From assembly GCA_964648335.1 (NCBI GenBank), contig CAZYLZ010000002.1, forward strand, positions 1 through 64,000: a stretch of DNA of 64,000 nucleotides, written 5' to 3'. Position numbers and translations under genes: made by a program. Below, piece after piece: positions 24,996 to 33,115 of this stretch (within the stretch, counting starts at the first letter, position 1; every line of letters starts with the position of its first letter). This DNA comes from CAZYLZ01 sp964648335 (lineage in GTDB: Bacteria > Patescibacteriota > Minisyncoccia > Phycocordibacterales > UBA2100). The notes beneath the pieces are model-generated. The model saw nothing but the letters and a program-made list of their open reading frames with translations, did not search any database and was not told the origin of the DNA.

Positions 24996-25085
24996 TCCAA
25001 GGGGGTGCTCCCGGTGATACGATTGTAGTACTGCAGAGGACTCTCGGGTCCTGCAACGTTTAATCTTACTTTTTATCTCGATCAT

Positions 25086-25748
25086 ATGGACACTGTCTCT
25101 CACGAAGGAACTTCGATTGCGGTCAAAGACATGCTCTCGTTCGGCTGGGCGACCTTCGAGCGACGCCCTTGGTTCTTCATAGGAATCATCATCATCCTCA
25201 TGGTGGCAAGCGGCATCGTTAATGCCATCATCACTGCCATCTTTGGAGCTCAAGGAGCGGGATCCCTCTTCGGTAACGTCGCGAGCTTTTTGGTGAATAC
25301 GCTCGTATCGATGGGTATCGCGAATGTATTCTTGAAGGCGCACGAGAATGTGTATTCGGTGCAATTTGCCGATATCTGGCACCCACAGCCATTTCTTAAG
25401 TTTTTGGGTGCGTACTTCTTGCAGAGCATCATCATTTTGGTCGGATTCATTCTCTTGGTCGTGCCGGGCGTCATCGCGATGGTCATGCTCGCGTTCACTT
25501 CATACTTGGTGATGGAAAAGGGATTGGGACCTATCGACGCCATCAACGAGAGCATCCGCCTGACAAAGGGGGAGCGCTGGAACCTCCTTATCCTCTTAGT
25601 GGCACTCATCTTCGTGAACCTGATCGGGCTCTTGGCACTTTTGGTAGGACTCTTGGTGACAATCCCTGTTTCTGTCCTTGCTATCGTTCATGCGTATAAG
25701 ACGTTGTCGCTCAAGAACCCGATGCCAGCGTCATCGGTCGCAATCTAA
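25086..25748 (+). CDS. Polytopic membrane protein, unknown
   Basis: 220 residues with about five membrane helices: FFIGIIIILMVASGIVNAII (about 30-50), a helix near 75, ILVGFILLVVPGVIAMVML (about 118-136), and two near the C-terminus (LLILLVALIFVNLIGLLALL). The conserved-looking VVPGVIAMVML followed by an amphipathic stretch and a MEKGLGPIDAINESIRLTKG loop resembles YciC/DUF975-type membrane proteins. Transported molecule or role is unknown. A terminator follows. Confidence 0.65.
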   Translation: MDTVSHEGTSIAVKDMLSFGWATFERRPWFFIGIIIILMVASGIVNAIITAIFGAQGAGSLFGNVASFLVNTLVSMGIANVFLKAHENVYSVQFADIWHPQPFLKFLGAYFLQSIIILVGFILLVVPGVIAMVMLAFTSYLVMEKGLGPIDAINESIRLTKGERWNLLILLVALIFVNLIGLLALLVGLLVTIPVSVLAIVHAYKTLSLKNPMPASSVAI

Positions 25749-25764
25749 GCATCAATTTCTTTCT

Positions 25765-25796
25765 CCAAACGGCGCCTCACGGCGCCGTTTGGTTTT
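25765..25796 (+). terminator. Intrinsic terminator
   Basis: CCAAACGGCGCC (25765-25776) pairs perfectly with GGCGCCGTTTGG (25781-25792), then TTTTAT. Confidence 0.9.
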
Positions 25797-25812
25797 ATAA
25801 AGATCAGTCCTG

Positions 25813-25818
25813 TATACT
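25813..25818 (+). promoter_or_regulatory. -10 box (TATACT) of RNase H gene
   Basis: TATACT ends 6 bases before the ATG at 25825. Confidence 0.6.
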
Positions 25819-25824
25819 CGTTTT

Positions 25825-26238
25825 ATGCTAGAAAACATCACGATATTCACCGATGGCGGTGCGCGCGGGAATCCTGGGCCGTCGGGCATCGGGGCGGTGA
25901 TTTACGAGGGGAAGACGCGCCTTGCCGAAGTGTCGGAATTCATAGGACACGCCACAAATAACTGGGCCGAGTATCAGGCGGTCATTCGAGCCCTCGAGAC
26001 CGCGGTGCACTATGGGCTGTCGGGAAGAACCATCGAGTTCCGTCTCGATAGCAAGCTCGTTGCCGAGCAGCTTATGGGCAACTGGCGGGTCAAAGAAGAA
26101 ACGCTCAAGCCGCAGTGGGCTCGCGCGCGAAGCCTTATCGAAGAGCACTTTAAGGACGCCGGTTTCACGTATATCCCGCGCGAGAAAAACAAAGAGGCGG
26201 ATCGTCTGGCTAATGATGCCATGGACAAAGGTGCGTAA
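25825..26238 (+). CDS. rnhA: Ribonuclease HI-like protein
   Basis: 137 residues. RNase HI cleaves the RNA strand of RNA-DNA hybrids. The catalytic carboxylates are visible: Asp in FTDGGARGNPGPSGIG (about 8-23), Glu in NNWAEYQAV (about 45-53), Asp in FRLDSKLV (about 73-80) and a final Asp in NKEADRLAND. The AxGNPGPxG form is that of the short, archaeal-like RNase HI class common in small genomes. Leaderless-type start. Confidence 0.9.
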   Translation: MLENITIFTDGGARGNPGPSGIGAVIYEGKTRLAEVSEFIGHATNNWAEYQAVIRALETAVHYGLSGRTIEFRLDSKLVAEQLMGNWRVKEETLKPQWARARSLIEEHFKDAGFTYIPREKNKEADRLANDAMDKGA

Positions 26239-26298
26239 GGGTGGCGCTGGCTCGAAACCGATGATATACAGGACATAGTCAGCAACAAGGAGTGAGCG

Positions 26299-27120
26299 AT
26301 GAATCTCATCACCCTTTTCAGACGGGCCTTTTGGGACTCGTCCGAGTTCGCTACCTATGCGCCGTCCGAACTTTCACGACTTGAATCGCTTAAGGAAGAG
26401 ACAAGAAAAAAGTTCGTCTTCGCATGGCAAGAGCGATATTCGAAAGAAAGCATCGTGAGACAGATGCTGTTTGTGGAGCGACATGACCTGATTGAGCTGA
26501 AGTTGCGCCAAATCTCCCAATCCATACGGGAGATCGAAAGCGGTGTAGGAGACCGCAGTAGGATCGGCGCGCTCAAAGACGCACGGCTCAAGTGGCAAAA
26601 CCAACACGCTGATCTGATTGCACGGCGATCGGAAACTGCGACCGCTCCCGCGAAGATTTTCGATAGAATCTTCACGGTTCCTCGGGTCGTCGCGTGCGAG
26701 ATGGATGGTACCTGCCTCGTTGTCTATACCGACACGCTGTACTCGTGCGTGGTAGACCAGCGAAAGCGACGTTGGTACAAGATCGGCCGCTTCCGTATTG
26801 CAATAGATCTCGTAGGAAGGCCGAACACGCCTCATAACGATGAACGGATTGGCGTCCAGTGGCACAATCTCGATCGAAACCAGTTCTCGTTCAGTATGTG
26901 TGCGCCGCAAATCCCGCGTAGCGGGACGGTGAGCTGCCTCGGTACGACATATTCGCAGATAATGCGAGATGCAGTCGTCTCGGGCGAAACGAATACGCTC
27001 GTCGCTGCGGCCATCCGATTCGCGGAATGCCCGTCGAAATCCAGGAACATGGCCAACTGGCACCGCGTCTCGGAAAACAAAGTACCGAAGTGGTATCTTA
27101 ATGCCCCACTTGAGTGGTAG
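26299..27120 (+). CDS. Hypothetical protein with helical N-terminal half
   Basis: 273 residues, no signal peptide. Residues 20-120 are strongly charged and helical, probably coiled coil (LSRLESLKEETRKKFVFA, LKDARLKWQNQHADLIARR). Residues 125-273 form a separate, mostly beta-rich domain with scattered Trp and Cys. No family recognised. AAGGAG lies 8 bases upstream of the ATG and a terminator follows at once, so it is a single-gene unit. Confidence 0.6.
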   Translation: MNLITLFRRAFWDSSEFATYAPSELSRLESLKEETRKKFVFAWQERYSKESIVRQMLFVERHDLIELKLRQISQSIREIESGVGDRSRIGALKDARLKWQNQHADLIARRSETATAPAKIFDRIFTVPRVVACEMDGTCLVVYTDTLYSCVVDQRKRRWYKIGRFRIAIDLVGRPNTPHNDERIGVQWHNLDRNQFSFSMCAPQIPRSGTVSCLGTTYSQIMRDAVVSGETNTLVAAAIRFAECPSKSRNMANWHRVSENKVPKWYLNAPLEW

Positions 27121-27124
27121 TGCA

Positions 27125-27151
27125 AGCACCGCGCGCTGCGCGGTGCTTTTT
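27125..27151 (+). terminator. Intrinsic terminator
   Basis: AGCACCGCGC (27125-27134) pairs with GCGCGGTGCT (27138-27147) around GCT, followed by a T-run. Confidence 0.92.
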
Positions 27152-27206
27152 GTTGCCATATGCCCGTTTTGCGATACTCTGCAGACAGAGGAAATGGAGG
27201 TGATAC

Positions 27207-27935
27207 ATGACCATACTACTATCGTCCGATCTGCAGATTACTGAGTTCGATCCGAGGCACACACGCGGACGTGCTGTCTGGATTCTTGGCTGCGGAACGA
27301 CTGGCTCTCGTATTGGCGAGGCGCTGGCACGAATGGGTATCGACCCGGCCCAGATCCATCTGGTCGACGACGATCATGTCGAGTCTGTGAATATCAAGCC
27401 ACAGCGATACACCCAAGATGACATCGGCCGGCTCAAGGTAGATGCTTTGGCCGATCATATCAATAAAATCGCACGCTCGCGGCCGCATACCCATGCGAAG
27501 CGGTTCAACGGCTCAGAGAAGCTCTCGGGCTATGTGTTCTTGTGTCTAGACACGCTCGAGGATCGCAGTGCGATCTGGCACCGTGCCATCAAAGACAATG
27601 ACGATGTCATCATGATGTTCGATGTCGGTATCGGTAACTTCAATGGCAAGTACTTCGGCGTGCGACCATGCAATCCTATCCATATCGATCGGTACGAGGC
27701 GCATCGTGCAGGAGACTTGGCTGCACAGAAAGAGATCCAGGCGATATTGGCGGCACACAACATGTGTGCAACCAAAGCGAACAGGGGTCCGACAGCTGAC
27801 ATCATGTGCGGCATTGTCGAAACTCAGTTCATCAAGTGGATCGAGGTCGAGAATGGCAATACCGAACCCTTCGAGAATCTGATCGCGTTCTCGATGCGGG
27901 GGCAGGCGATGCCGGCCAACGAGATCTGGGGATAG
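27207..27935 (+). CDS. Orphan ThiF/E1-like adenylyltransferase-fold protein
   Basis: 242 residues. The nucleotide-binding Rossmann motif ILGCGTTGSRIGEAL (about 26-40), the acidic strand IHLVDDDHVESVN and KPQRYTQDDIGRLKVDAL follow the ThiF/MoeB/E1 pattern, which adenylates the C-terminus of a ubiquitin-like or sulfur-carrier protein. The usual CxxC zinc pairs are absent. No ThiS, MoaD or ubiquitin-like gene is adjacent. It resembles ThiF-like proteins of PRTRC type, but the PRTRC partners are not here. GGAGGTGA is a near-perfect Shine-Dalgarno 4 bases before the ATG. Own terminator. Confidence 0.75.
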   Translation: MTILLSSDLQITEFDPRHTRGRAVWILGCGTTGSRIGEALARMGIDPAQIHLVDDDHVESVNIKPQRYTQDDIGRLKVDALADHINKIARSRPHTHAKRFNGSEKLSGYVFLCLDTLEDRSAIWHRAIKDNDDVIMMFDVGIGNFNGKYFGVRPCNPIHIDRYEAHRAGDLAAQKEIQAILAAHNMCATKANRGPTADIMCGIVETQFIKWIEVENGNTEPFENLIAFSMRGQAMPANEIWG

Positions 27936-27941
27936 AACCTC

Positions 27942-27970
27942 GCACCGGGCTTGACTGCCCGGTGCTTTTC
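27942..27970 (+). terminator. Intrinsic terminator
   Basis: GCACCGGGC (27942-27950) pairs with GCCCGGTGC (27957-27965), then TTTTCTTT. Confidence 0.9.
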
Positions 27971-28047
27971 TTTACACTCTCGTAAGGCAGGTACTCGTCG
28001 CCTGCATAATGACGTTCGAACTGAACAGACGAGAAGAGGAGAGAACC

Positions 28048-28185
28048 ATGTCGATGAATGCATCGGTGAACACGACTGGCGCCACGCCCGTCTCGTTCGA
28101 TGTCGTTCGCCAAGCACTCGGCCGCGGCGGGCACGCTCCGTCGACCCAAGACCGGGCCCGGTACGGACTCGCTGTCGAGGGCTAA
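28048..28185 (+). CDS. Small hypothetical protein (45 aa)
   Basis: A 45-residue reading frame from ATG 28048 to TAA 28183-28185. AGAGGAGAGAACC places a strong Shine-Dalgarno directly upstream, and a terminator lies just after the stop (28206), so the promoter-site-frame-terminator architecture matches the neighbouring single-gene units. Sequence is polar with Asn/Ser/Thr N-terminus (SMNASVNTTGATPVSFDVV) and a Gly/Arg-rich end. No signal peptide or known family. Confidence 0.5.
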   Translation: MSMNASVNTTGATPVSFDVVRQALGRGGHAPSTQDRARYGLAVEG

Positions 28186-28205
28186 TCCTCGCTACCACGC
28201 TCGAT

Positions 28206-28234
28206 CGGCGGCACGCATGTGCCGCCGGTTTCTT
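28206..28234 (+). terminator. Intrinsic terminator
   Basis: CGGCGGCAC (28206-28214) pairs with GTGCCGCCG (28219-28227), then GTTTCTTTT. Confidence 0.88.
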
Positions 28235-28291
28235 TTACATAGGCTCAAACCGCGATAGAATGGCTCTTATTTCGTTACCAGAACACATTCT

Positions 28292-28696
28292 ATGATCAAG
28301 GGATTCCAGCAATTTATTCTCCGCGGCAACGTTGTCGATTTGGCAGTCGGTGTGGTGATTGGAGGAGCCTTCGGTACCGTCGTAACTGCCCTCGTAAAAG
28401 ACCTGCTTACTCCCTTGGTCGGAGCTATCGTGCAGGCCCCCGATTTTTCGAGTCTCGCCTTTACTATCAACGGCAGCCAATTCATGTACGGCGACTTCAT
28501 TAACGCGGTGATTGCGTTTCTCCTCGTTGCTTTCTCTATCTACTTCTTCGTCGTAACTCCGATGAACGCCATGATGGCCCGCATGAAGAAGGCAGATGTT
28601 CCGGCTGACCCGACCACTAAGAAGTGTGGCGAGTGCCGAAGTGAGATCCCAATGGATGCCAAGCGCTGCGCGCACTGCACGCAGGTTCTTGCGTAA
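28292..28696 (+). CDS. mscL: Large-conductance mechanosensitive channel MscL with C-terminal zinc ribbon
   Basis: 134 residues. MscL opens under membrane tension to release solutes on osmotic downshock. The N-terminal amphipathic helix and TM1 are typical (IKGFQQFILRGNVVDLAVGV, GGAFGTVVTALVKDLLTP), and TM2 is VIAFLLVAFSIYFFVVTP (about 70-87). Unlike standard MscL, the C-terminus carries CGEC-x11-CAHC, a small zinc-ribbon-like tail. A paralogous mscL lies 7 bases downstream, so both subunits are probably made together. Confidence 0.92.
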   Translation: MIKGFQQFILRGNVVDLAVGVVIGGAFGTVVTALVKDLLTPLVGAIVQAPDFSSLAFTINGSQFMYGDFINAVIAFLLVAFSIYFFVVTPMNAMMARMKKADVPADPTTKKCGECRSEIPMDAKRCAHCTQVLA

Positions 28697-28703
28697 TAGA
28701 GGT

Positions 28704-29069
28704 ATGGCAGATGATGTAAAAGCGGTAGTCGAAGAAAAGAAAGAAGACGCCCCTCCGGCGCCTCCTAAGACGGCAGTACAAGGATTTCTCGATTTCATAC
28801 GAGAGCGCGGTGTCGTCGGGCTCGCTATTGGATTCGTGGTCGGTGGCGCGGTTACCAAGACGGTAACTTCGCTCGTCAACGACGTACTCAATCCGCTCAT
28901 GGGTCTCGTTCTCGGGTCTCGGCTCAACCTGAGCGACATGTCCATCGGTGTCGTAAAGGTCGGCAGCTTCGTGACGAATCTCATCGATCTTGTGATGGTC
29001 ACTGCCGTGATCTACTTCTTGTTCTACAAAGCGCTTCGTCTCGACAAGCTCGAGAAGCCGAAGACCTAA
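28704..29069 (+). CDS. mscL: Second MscL paralogue with N-terminal extension
   Basis: 121 residues. About 22 charged and Pro/Ala-rich residues (ADDVKAVVEEKKEDAPPAPP) precede the MscL core: FLDFIRERGVVGLAIGFVVG, VTSLVNDVLNPLMGLVLG and TM2 LVMVTAVIYFLFYKAL. It lacks the zinc ribbon of its neighbour. ATG 28704 is chosen over the longer frame at 28596, which overlaps the first mscL. The two could form homopentamers or mixed channels; the sequence does not decide. Confidence 0.88.
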   Translation: MADDVKAVVEEKKEDAPPAPPKTAVQGFLDFIRERGVVGLAIGFVVGGAVTKTVTSLVNDVLNPLMGLVLGSRLNLSDMSIGVVKVGSFVTNLIDLVMVTAVIYFLFYKALRLDKLEKPKT

Positions 29070-29079
29070 AAATCCTACG

Positions 29080-29125
29080 CACACAAACGGCCCCGTGATC
29101 ACTGGTTGACGGGGCCGTTTGTGTG
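29080..29125 (+). terminator. 17-bp perfect hairpin after mscL pair
   Basis: CACACAAACGGCCCCGT (29080-29096) pairs without mismatch to ACGGGGCCGTTTGTGTG (29109-29125). No T-run follows, but its place after the operon suggests termination. Confidence 0.7.
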
Positions 29126-29138
29126 TTAGGGTGCAGCC

Positions 29139-30482
29139 GTGAAAAAGGCGAAGGTAATACGAATTGCAGGTTGGGCGTTAGTAGTTCTCGCCCTCGTCTG
29201 TGCTCGGACGGCCATGATCGCACCGGTGCGCGTAAGCGAGCTCGATCGTGCTCTCGATACGCGGCTCACTGTCGAAGGAATCATCGACGACGAGCCCGAT
29301 GTCCGTGAAAACACGCAGCATATCGTCGTCCGAATAAGCCAGCCGCGCGATACCAAGATCCAAATTGCCACTTCGCGCTACCAGCATTTTTCGTATGGAG
29401 ACCGGGTTCGGGTCGAAGGAGAGCTCAAGCTACCGCAAGCGTTTGCGAGCGACGCCGGTCGCGAGTTCGACTACCCGCACTTTCTTGCAAAAGACGGCAT
29501 AGGGTATCAGATGTCTTTCGCTCAAGTGCATGTCATAGACACGAACAACGGGAATCCGGTATGGGCGCTTTTGTATAGAATAAAACAGACGTACACCGAC
29601 GGTTTGGCCGCGGCACTGTCTGAACCTGAAGCAGGGCTCGCAGCTGGCATCACTGCGGGAGACAAGCGCGCGATGGGTGGGCGGCTCTTGGAAGACTTCC
29701 GCACCGCAGGTGTCGTCCATATCGTCGTTTTGTCGGGGTATAACATCGCCATTGTATCGACCGCGGTCCTTTTTATGCTCGGCCGACTTTCGCGCAAAGT
29801 GGGTTCCGGACTCGGCGCGCTTGCTATCGTGCTCTTTGTCATAGCTACCGGCGGATCGGCTGCGGCAGTCCGTGCGGGCGTGATGGCCTGTCTTGCGCTT
29901 TTTGCCTATGCGACGAACCGTACTTACGACGTATCGCGTGCTCTCATTGTCGCGGCAGTTGCGATGGTGCTCTGGAATCCACTTACCTTGCTCTACGATC
30001 CTGGGTTCCAGCTCTCGGTCATCTCGACAATCGGTATCATCTACGTGTCGCCCTTGTTCGAGCAGTGGTTCGGCTCGGTGACCGAAGCATTCGGCATCCG
30101 ATCCATTCTTGCTACTACGGTCGGCACCCAGATCACCGTCATGCCGTTTTTGCTGTATCAGACCGGCATCCTATCGATCGTGGCGCTTCCGGTAAATCTC
30201 CTCATCGTTCCTGCCGTGCCGCTCTCGATGCTCCTCACCTTTATCGCGGGCGTTTCGGGGGTTGTCGCTCCGTCGGTATCGGTATTCGTGGGTGCTCCCG
30301 CATATCTCGTGCTCTCGTACATTCTCGCCGTAGTCGACTGGGCCGTGAGGATTCCATTTGCATCAGTGCAGGTACCGGCCTTCCCGCTGTGGTCGGTTTT
30401 TATCACGTACCTTATCGGAATCGCGGCGTATTTCTCGCTCGTGCAGAAGGCGAACTACGTGCGGCACGTGAGCGCAATCTAG
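29139..30482 (+). CDS. comEC: ComEC/Rec2 DNA-uptake channel, membrane half
   Basis: 447 residues from a GTG. ComEC forms the inner-membrane channel for single-stranded DNA in natural transformation. An N-terminal helix and an OB-like external domain (about 40-135) precede the competence domain: FRTAGVVHIVVLSGYNIAIV (about 186-205), VRAGVMACLALFAY and LLYDPGFQLSVISTIGIIY. The metallo-beta-lactamase-like C-terminal domain of full-length ComEC is missing and is encoded by the gene at 31203, beyond an inverted superoxide dismutase gene. Confidence 0.9.
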   Translation: MKKAKVIRIAGWALVVLALVCARTAMIAPVRVSELDRALDTRLTVEGIIDDEPDVRENTQHIVVRISQPRDTKIQIATSRYQHFSYGDRVRVEGELKLPQAFASDAGREFDYPHFLAKDGIGYQMSFAQVHVIDTNNGNPVWALLYRIKQTYTDGLAAALSEPEAGLAAGITAGDKRAMGGRLLEDFRTAGVVHIVVLSGYNIAIVSTAVLFMLGRLSRKVGSGLGALAIVLFVIATGGSAAAVRAGVMACLALFAYATNRTYDVSRALIVAAVAMVLWNPLTLLYDPGFQLSVISTIGIIYVSPLFEQWFGSVTEAFGIRSILATTVGTQITVMPFLLYQTGILSIVALPVNLLIVPAVPLSMLLTFIAGVSGVVAPSVSVFVGAPAYLVLSYILAVVDWAVRIPFASVQVPAFPLWSVFITYLIGIAAYFSLVQKANYVRHVSAI

Positions 30483-30483
30483 C

Positions 30484-31077
30484 TTATGCCTGCACGGGCG
30501 CGAAGCGCTCTTCGAGCACGCCCCAGTTGATCGCCTTGAAGAATGCAGCGACATACTTGGCCTTGCCCTGTGCTCCGTAATCGAGGAGGAACGCATGCTC
30601 CCAAACGTCGAGCGCGATGACGATAGGAAGCGACGCGAAGTGGCCCTGGTGCTGCTCGCCGGCAAATCCGATGTGGAATCGGCCGCCCTCTGGGTCCCAA
30701 TAAAGAATCGACCATCCGGGTCCGCGCATGAGTGCCACGGCGGTCATCTGCTCGATCATCATCTCAATCGTGCCGTACTGACCGGCTATTGCGTGGCCCA
30801 ATACCGAATTGTCGGTGGGATTCATTCGCTTGCCGGTAAATTGTTCAAAGTAGATCTCATGCAAGCGCATGCCGTCGAACTCGAACGACTTGCGACGCGT
30901 GAGTTCTGAAAGAGCGTGTGCATGCTTTGCCGAGTCTTGCATGTACTCGACGATCGCCGCTTCTATCGCATTGAAGTTCTTGACGTAGCCGTTATAGAGG
31001 CCGATGTGCTCTTCGATCGATTGAGTGGAGATGCCGTCGATCGCGGGAAGTTCGAATGTCTTTGGTGCATAAATCAT
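30484..31077 (-). CDS. sod: Fe/Mn superoxide dismutase
   Basis: 197 residues, the typical length. It disproportionates superoxide in the cytoplasm. Metal ligands are visible: His in IEEHIGLYNGYVKN (first helix), His in RLHEIYFEQFTG, and Asp and His in DVWEHAFLLDYG (about 157-168). Near the first ligand the usual HHxxH is reduced to a single His, which is enough for metal binding. The metal cannot be named from sequence. It lies inverted between the two ComEC halves, ending 1 base from the end of the first. Confidence 0.93.
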   Translation of the reverse strand: MIYAPKTFELPAIDGISTQSIEEHIGLYNGYVKNFNAIEAAIVEYMQDSAKHAHALSELTRRKSFEFDGMRLHEIYFEQFTGKRMNPTDNSVLGHAIAGQYGTIEMMIEQMTAVALMRGPGWSILYWDPEGGRFHIGFAGEQHQGHFASLPIVIALDVWEHAFLLDYGAQGKAKYVAAFFKAINWGVLEERFAPVQA

Positions 31078-31202
31078 ACTAGTTTCTGGTTATGTGGTAA
31101 TCGGTTATTCGTTTCAAGTATACACAAGCCCCGGGGCGAATCTATGAACGACCGGGGTAGGATGGGGTTTGCTATCTTCCTGCCGTCTGGCACAGTGCGG
31201 GG

Positions 31203-32063
31203 ATGGAGTCGTTTGCGCGTCGCACACTTCCGTTTGCCTGTTTTGCCCTCGCCATCATTGCTGCAACCATCTGGTGGCAGGTCTATCGGCTTGAGAGTCC
31301 GCATGCGCTCGTAGTCTCGTTTTTAAACGTGGGACAGGGCGACGCCATCTTCATCGAGAGCCCAACGGGGAGGCAGGTCCTCATCGACGGAGGCCCTGAT
31401 GCCTCGGTATTGCGCGAGCTCGGAGGCAGTATGGCCTGGTACGACCGACATATCGATGTCGTAATGGCGACGCATCCCGATGCCGATCACATCGCGGGCT
31501 TGGTCGACGTGCTGCAGCGCTATTCGGTGGACTATATCTTTACTAACGGAGCCACCAAGAACACCGGTCCGGCAGAGTCTCTGTTGCTCTCGGTGGCACA
31601 CGAGGGCGCGCGCGAGCTCGTGGCGCGTCGCGGCGAGGTGCTCGACCTGGGCGCTGGCGTAAGGCTTACGGTGCTCTACCCCGACCGGGATGTGTCGCAG
31701 TTTAAGGACACCAACGACGGTTCTATGGTGGCAAGGCTTACCTACGGCGACACAGCGTTCTTGCTTACGGGAGATGCTACGCAGCCTGTCGAGGACTACT
31801 TGGTGTATCTCGACCACGAGGGGCTCAAAAGCGACGTGCTTAAGCCTGGGCATCACGGCTCGAAAACTTCGTCAGCGCCGGATTTTATCGGCTTTGTGGA
31901 CCCGCAGTATGCTGTTTTATCGCGTGGGTGTACCAACCGATATGGGCACCCGCATGCGATAACCCTGCAAACGCTGGCCCGATTTAAGGTGACTACCCTC
32001 GACACATGCAAGGATGGGAGGGTAGTTTTTGAGAGTGATGGCAAGACGGTGGTTCGGAAATAA
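31203..32063 (+). CDS. ComEC-type metallo-beta-lactamase domain protein, membrane anchored
   Basis: 286 residues. One N-terminal membrane helix (LPFACFALAIIAATIWW, about 9-25) anchors an external MBL-fold domain: FLNVGQGDAIFIES, LIDGG, THPDADHIAG (zinc ligands), FLLTGDA, KPGHHGSKTSS and NRYGHPH. These are the motifs of the C-terminal domain of ComEC, proposed to degrade the non-transported strand. Here it is a separate polypeptide, so it probably works with the membrane half at 29139. A helical linker to the wall or ComEA is not seen. Confidence 0.88.
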   Translation: MESFARRTLPFACFALAIIAATIWWQVYRLESPHALVVSFLNVGQGDAIFIESPTGRQVLIDGGPDASVLRELGGSMAWYDRHIDVVMATHPDADHIAGLVDVLQRYSVDYIFTNGATKNTGPAESLLLSVAHEGARELVARRGEVLDLGAGVRLTVLYPDRDVSQFKDTNDGSMVARLTYGDTAFLLTGDATQPVEDYLVYLDHEGLKSDVLKPGHHGSKTSSAPDFIGFVDPQYAVLSRGCTNRYGHPHAITLQTLARFKVTTLDTCKDGRVVFESDGKTVVRK

Positions 32064-32089
32064 ACAGGTAATAAGCCATTTGTATGCTC

Positions 32090-32118
32090 TTGCAATATAC
32101 ACAATAGTATGATATAAT
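32090..32118 (+). promoter_or_regulatory. Consensus sigma-70-type promoter
   Basis: TTGCAA (32090-32095), 17-base spacer, TATAAT (32113-32118). It drives the secreted-protein gene at 32167. Confidence 0.8.
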
Positions 32119-32166
32119 ACAAGCAGGTAAGACTAGAGACTAAAAAGCAGCAAAAAGGAGCGCACC

Positions 32167-32496
32167 ATGCGCAACTTCATCGCCTTCGTTTGCCTCATCC
32201 TCGCATCGTTCACCTTCGTCGGGCCGGCTTCGGCCCAGCAAGGTGTGCACCCGCATAACGTCACCGGCGGCACCCTGCGTATGGCGCCCGATCGTCCCCA
32301 CCACATACACCGCATGCCGAGCATGCAACGTCACATGGAGGCACGCGGCGTCGGGCGACCGAACGGTCATTCGACCGTCATCCAGTCCTACCAGTATTGG
32401 ATGAATCGGCCGCTCGGCGGGTACGCTCGTCCGAAGATCCGCGAGCACATCATCATCCTCAGGATGCGGATGCGCCCGGAACGTCGGATGTTCTGA
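32167..32496 (+). CDS. Small secreted basic protein, unknown
   Basis: 109 residues. Signal peptide MRNFIAFVCLILASFTFVG then PASA, with cleavage likely after Ala. The mature part is rich in His, Arg, Met and Pro (PDRPHHIHRMPSMQRHMEAR) and strongly basic at the end (ILRMRMRPERRMF). No family recognised; metal or nucleic-acid binding is possible from composition only. AAGGAG lies 8 bases before the ATG. Own promoter and terminator. Confidence 0.65.
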   Translation: MRNFIAFVCLILASFTFVGPASAQQGVHPHNVTGGTLRMAPDRPHHIHRMPSMQRHMEARGVGRPNGHSTVIQSYQYWMNRPLGGYARPKIREHIIILRMRMRPERRMF

Positions 32497-32504
32497 GTTC
32501 TTTC

Positions 32505-32545
32505 GAGGCCCCGATTCACGCTTGCGTGGACGGGGTCTCTTCTTT
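32505..32545 (+). terminator. Intrinsic terminator
   Basis: GAGGCCCCG (32505-32513) pairs with CGGGGTCTC (32531-32539), one G-T pair, with an inner TTCACGC/GTGGA extension, then TTCTTTT. Confidence 0.78.
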
Positions 32546-32620
32546 TATGGCGCGAAAACAGAGTTGCTCGCAGATATTAGTGATGTTACAACCAAACAAG
32601 ACAGTTTAGAGGAGAACGAC

Positions 32621-33115
32621 ATGTCATCGAAAGCAGACTACTCTCTGCATCAGAGACTTACTCTTGCTCAGCATATAGTGAGTATCTACCAGCATCCTTG
32701 GTTTGGATATCATTCAGCTCGCGAGCATGTCACCAAAGGGAAGATGCTGATGGTGATTTACATCACCGACGGCGAAGAAATAATTACTCAAGCCGATGTT
32801 GGTAGGCTTGTTGGTGTCAGCAACCCTAATACGCTCAAAAGAATAGTCACGAGTGTTATAGCTGATGGATATATAACGTATGGTCCGCACCCGACCGATC
32901 GGCGTAAGAAAGGTCTTTTTGCAACCGATAAGCTTCGTTGCCGGGCCTCGGAGGAGCTCGAATATTTGGCGCGACTGTCTAGGACGACCATGACGGAAAT
33001 GTTGATGAAACAACCACTACCACAAACAGGCGCACCACAATTTAAGCTTCGTGTGCGAGTAAAGGCAAAACGCATGATAAATGCGAAAGACCCGCGCAAA
33101 CAAGAGCCCTCCTAA
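32621..33115 (+). CDS. MarR-like winged-helix regulator
   Basis: 164 residues. The central part reads as a winged helix-turn-helix: TQADVGRLVGVSNPNTLKRI (recognition helices, about 65-85), then VIADGYITYGPHPTDRRKKG, the beta wing with the DRR-K motif of MarR-family regulators. A basic tail (FKLRVRVKAKRMINAKDP) follows. ATG 32621 has AGGAGA upstream; the frame start at 32522 is rejected. It stands alone between unrelated genes, so its targets cannot be inferred beyond possible self-regulation. Confidence 0.75.
   Translation: MSSKADYSLHQRLTLAQHIVSIYQHPWFGYHSAREHVTKGKMLMVIYITDGEEIITQADVGRLVGVSNPNTLKRIVTSVIADGYITYGPHPTDRRKKGLFATDKLRCRASEELEYLARLSRTTMTEMLMKQPLPQTGAPQFKLRVRVKAKRMINAKDPRKQEPS

Noticed and set aside
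26374..27159. Minus-strand frame of 261 codons
   Set aside because: It runs through the terminator of the plus-strand gene and covers that gene antisense; no Shine-Dalgarno or -10 box at its start.
26299..28185. Anti-phage system built around the ThiF-like protein
   Set aside because: Neighbours are separately terminated unknowns with no nuclease, ubiquitin-like or cyclase domain, so no system can be supported.
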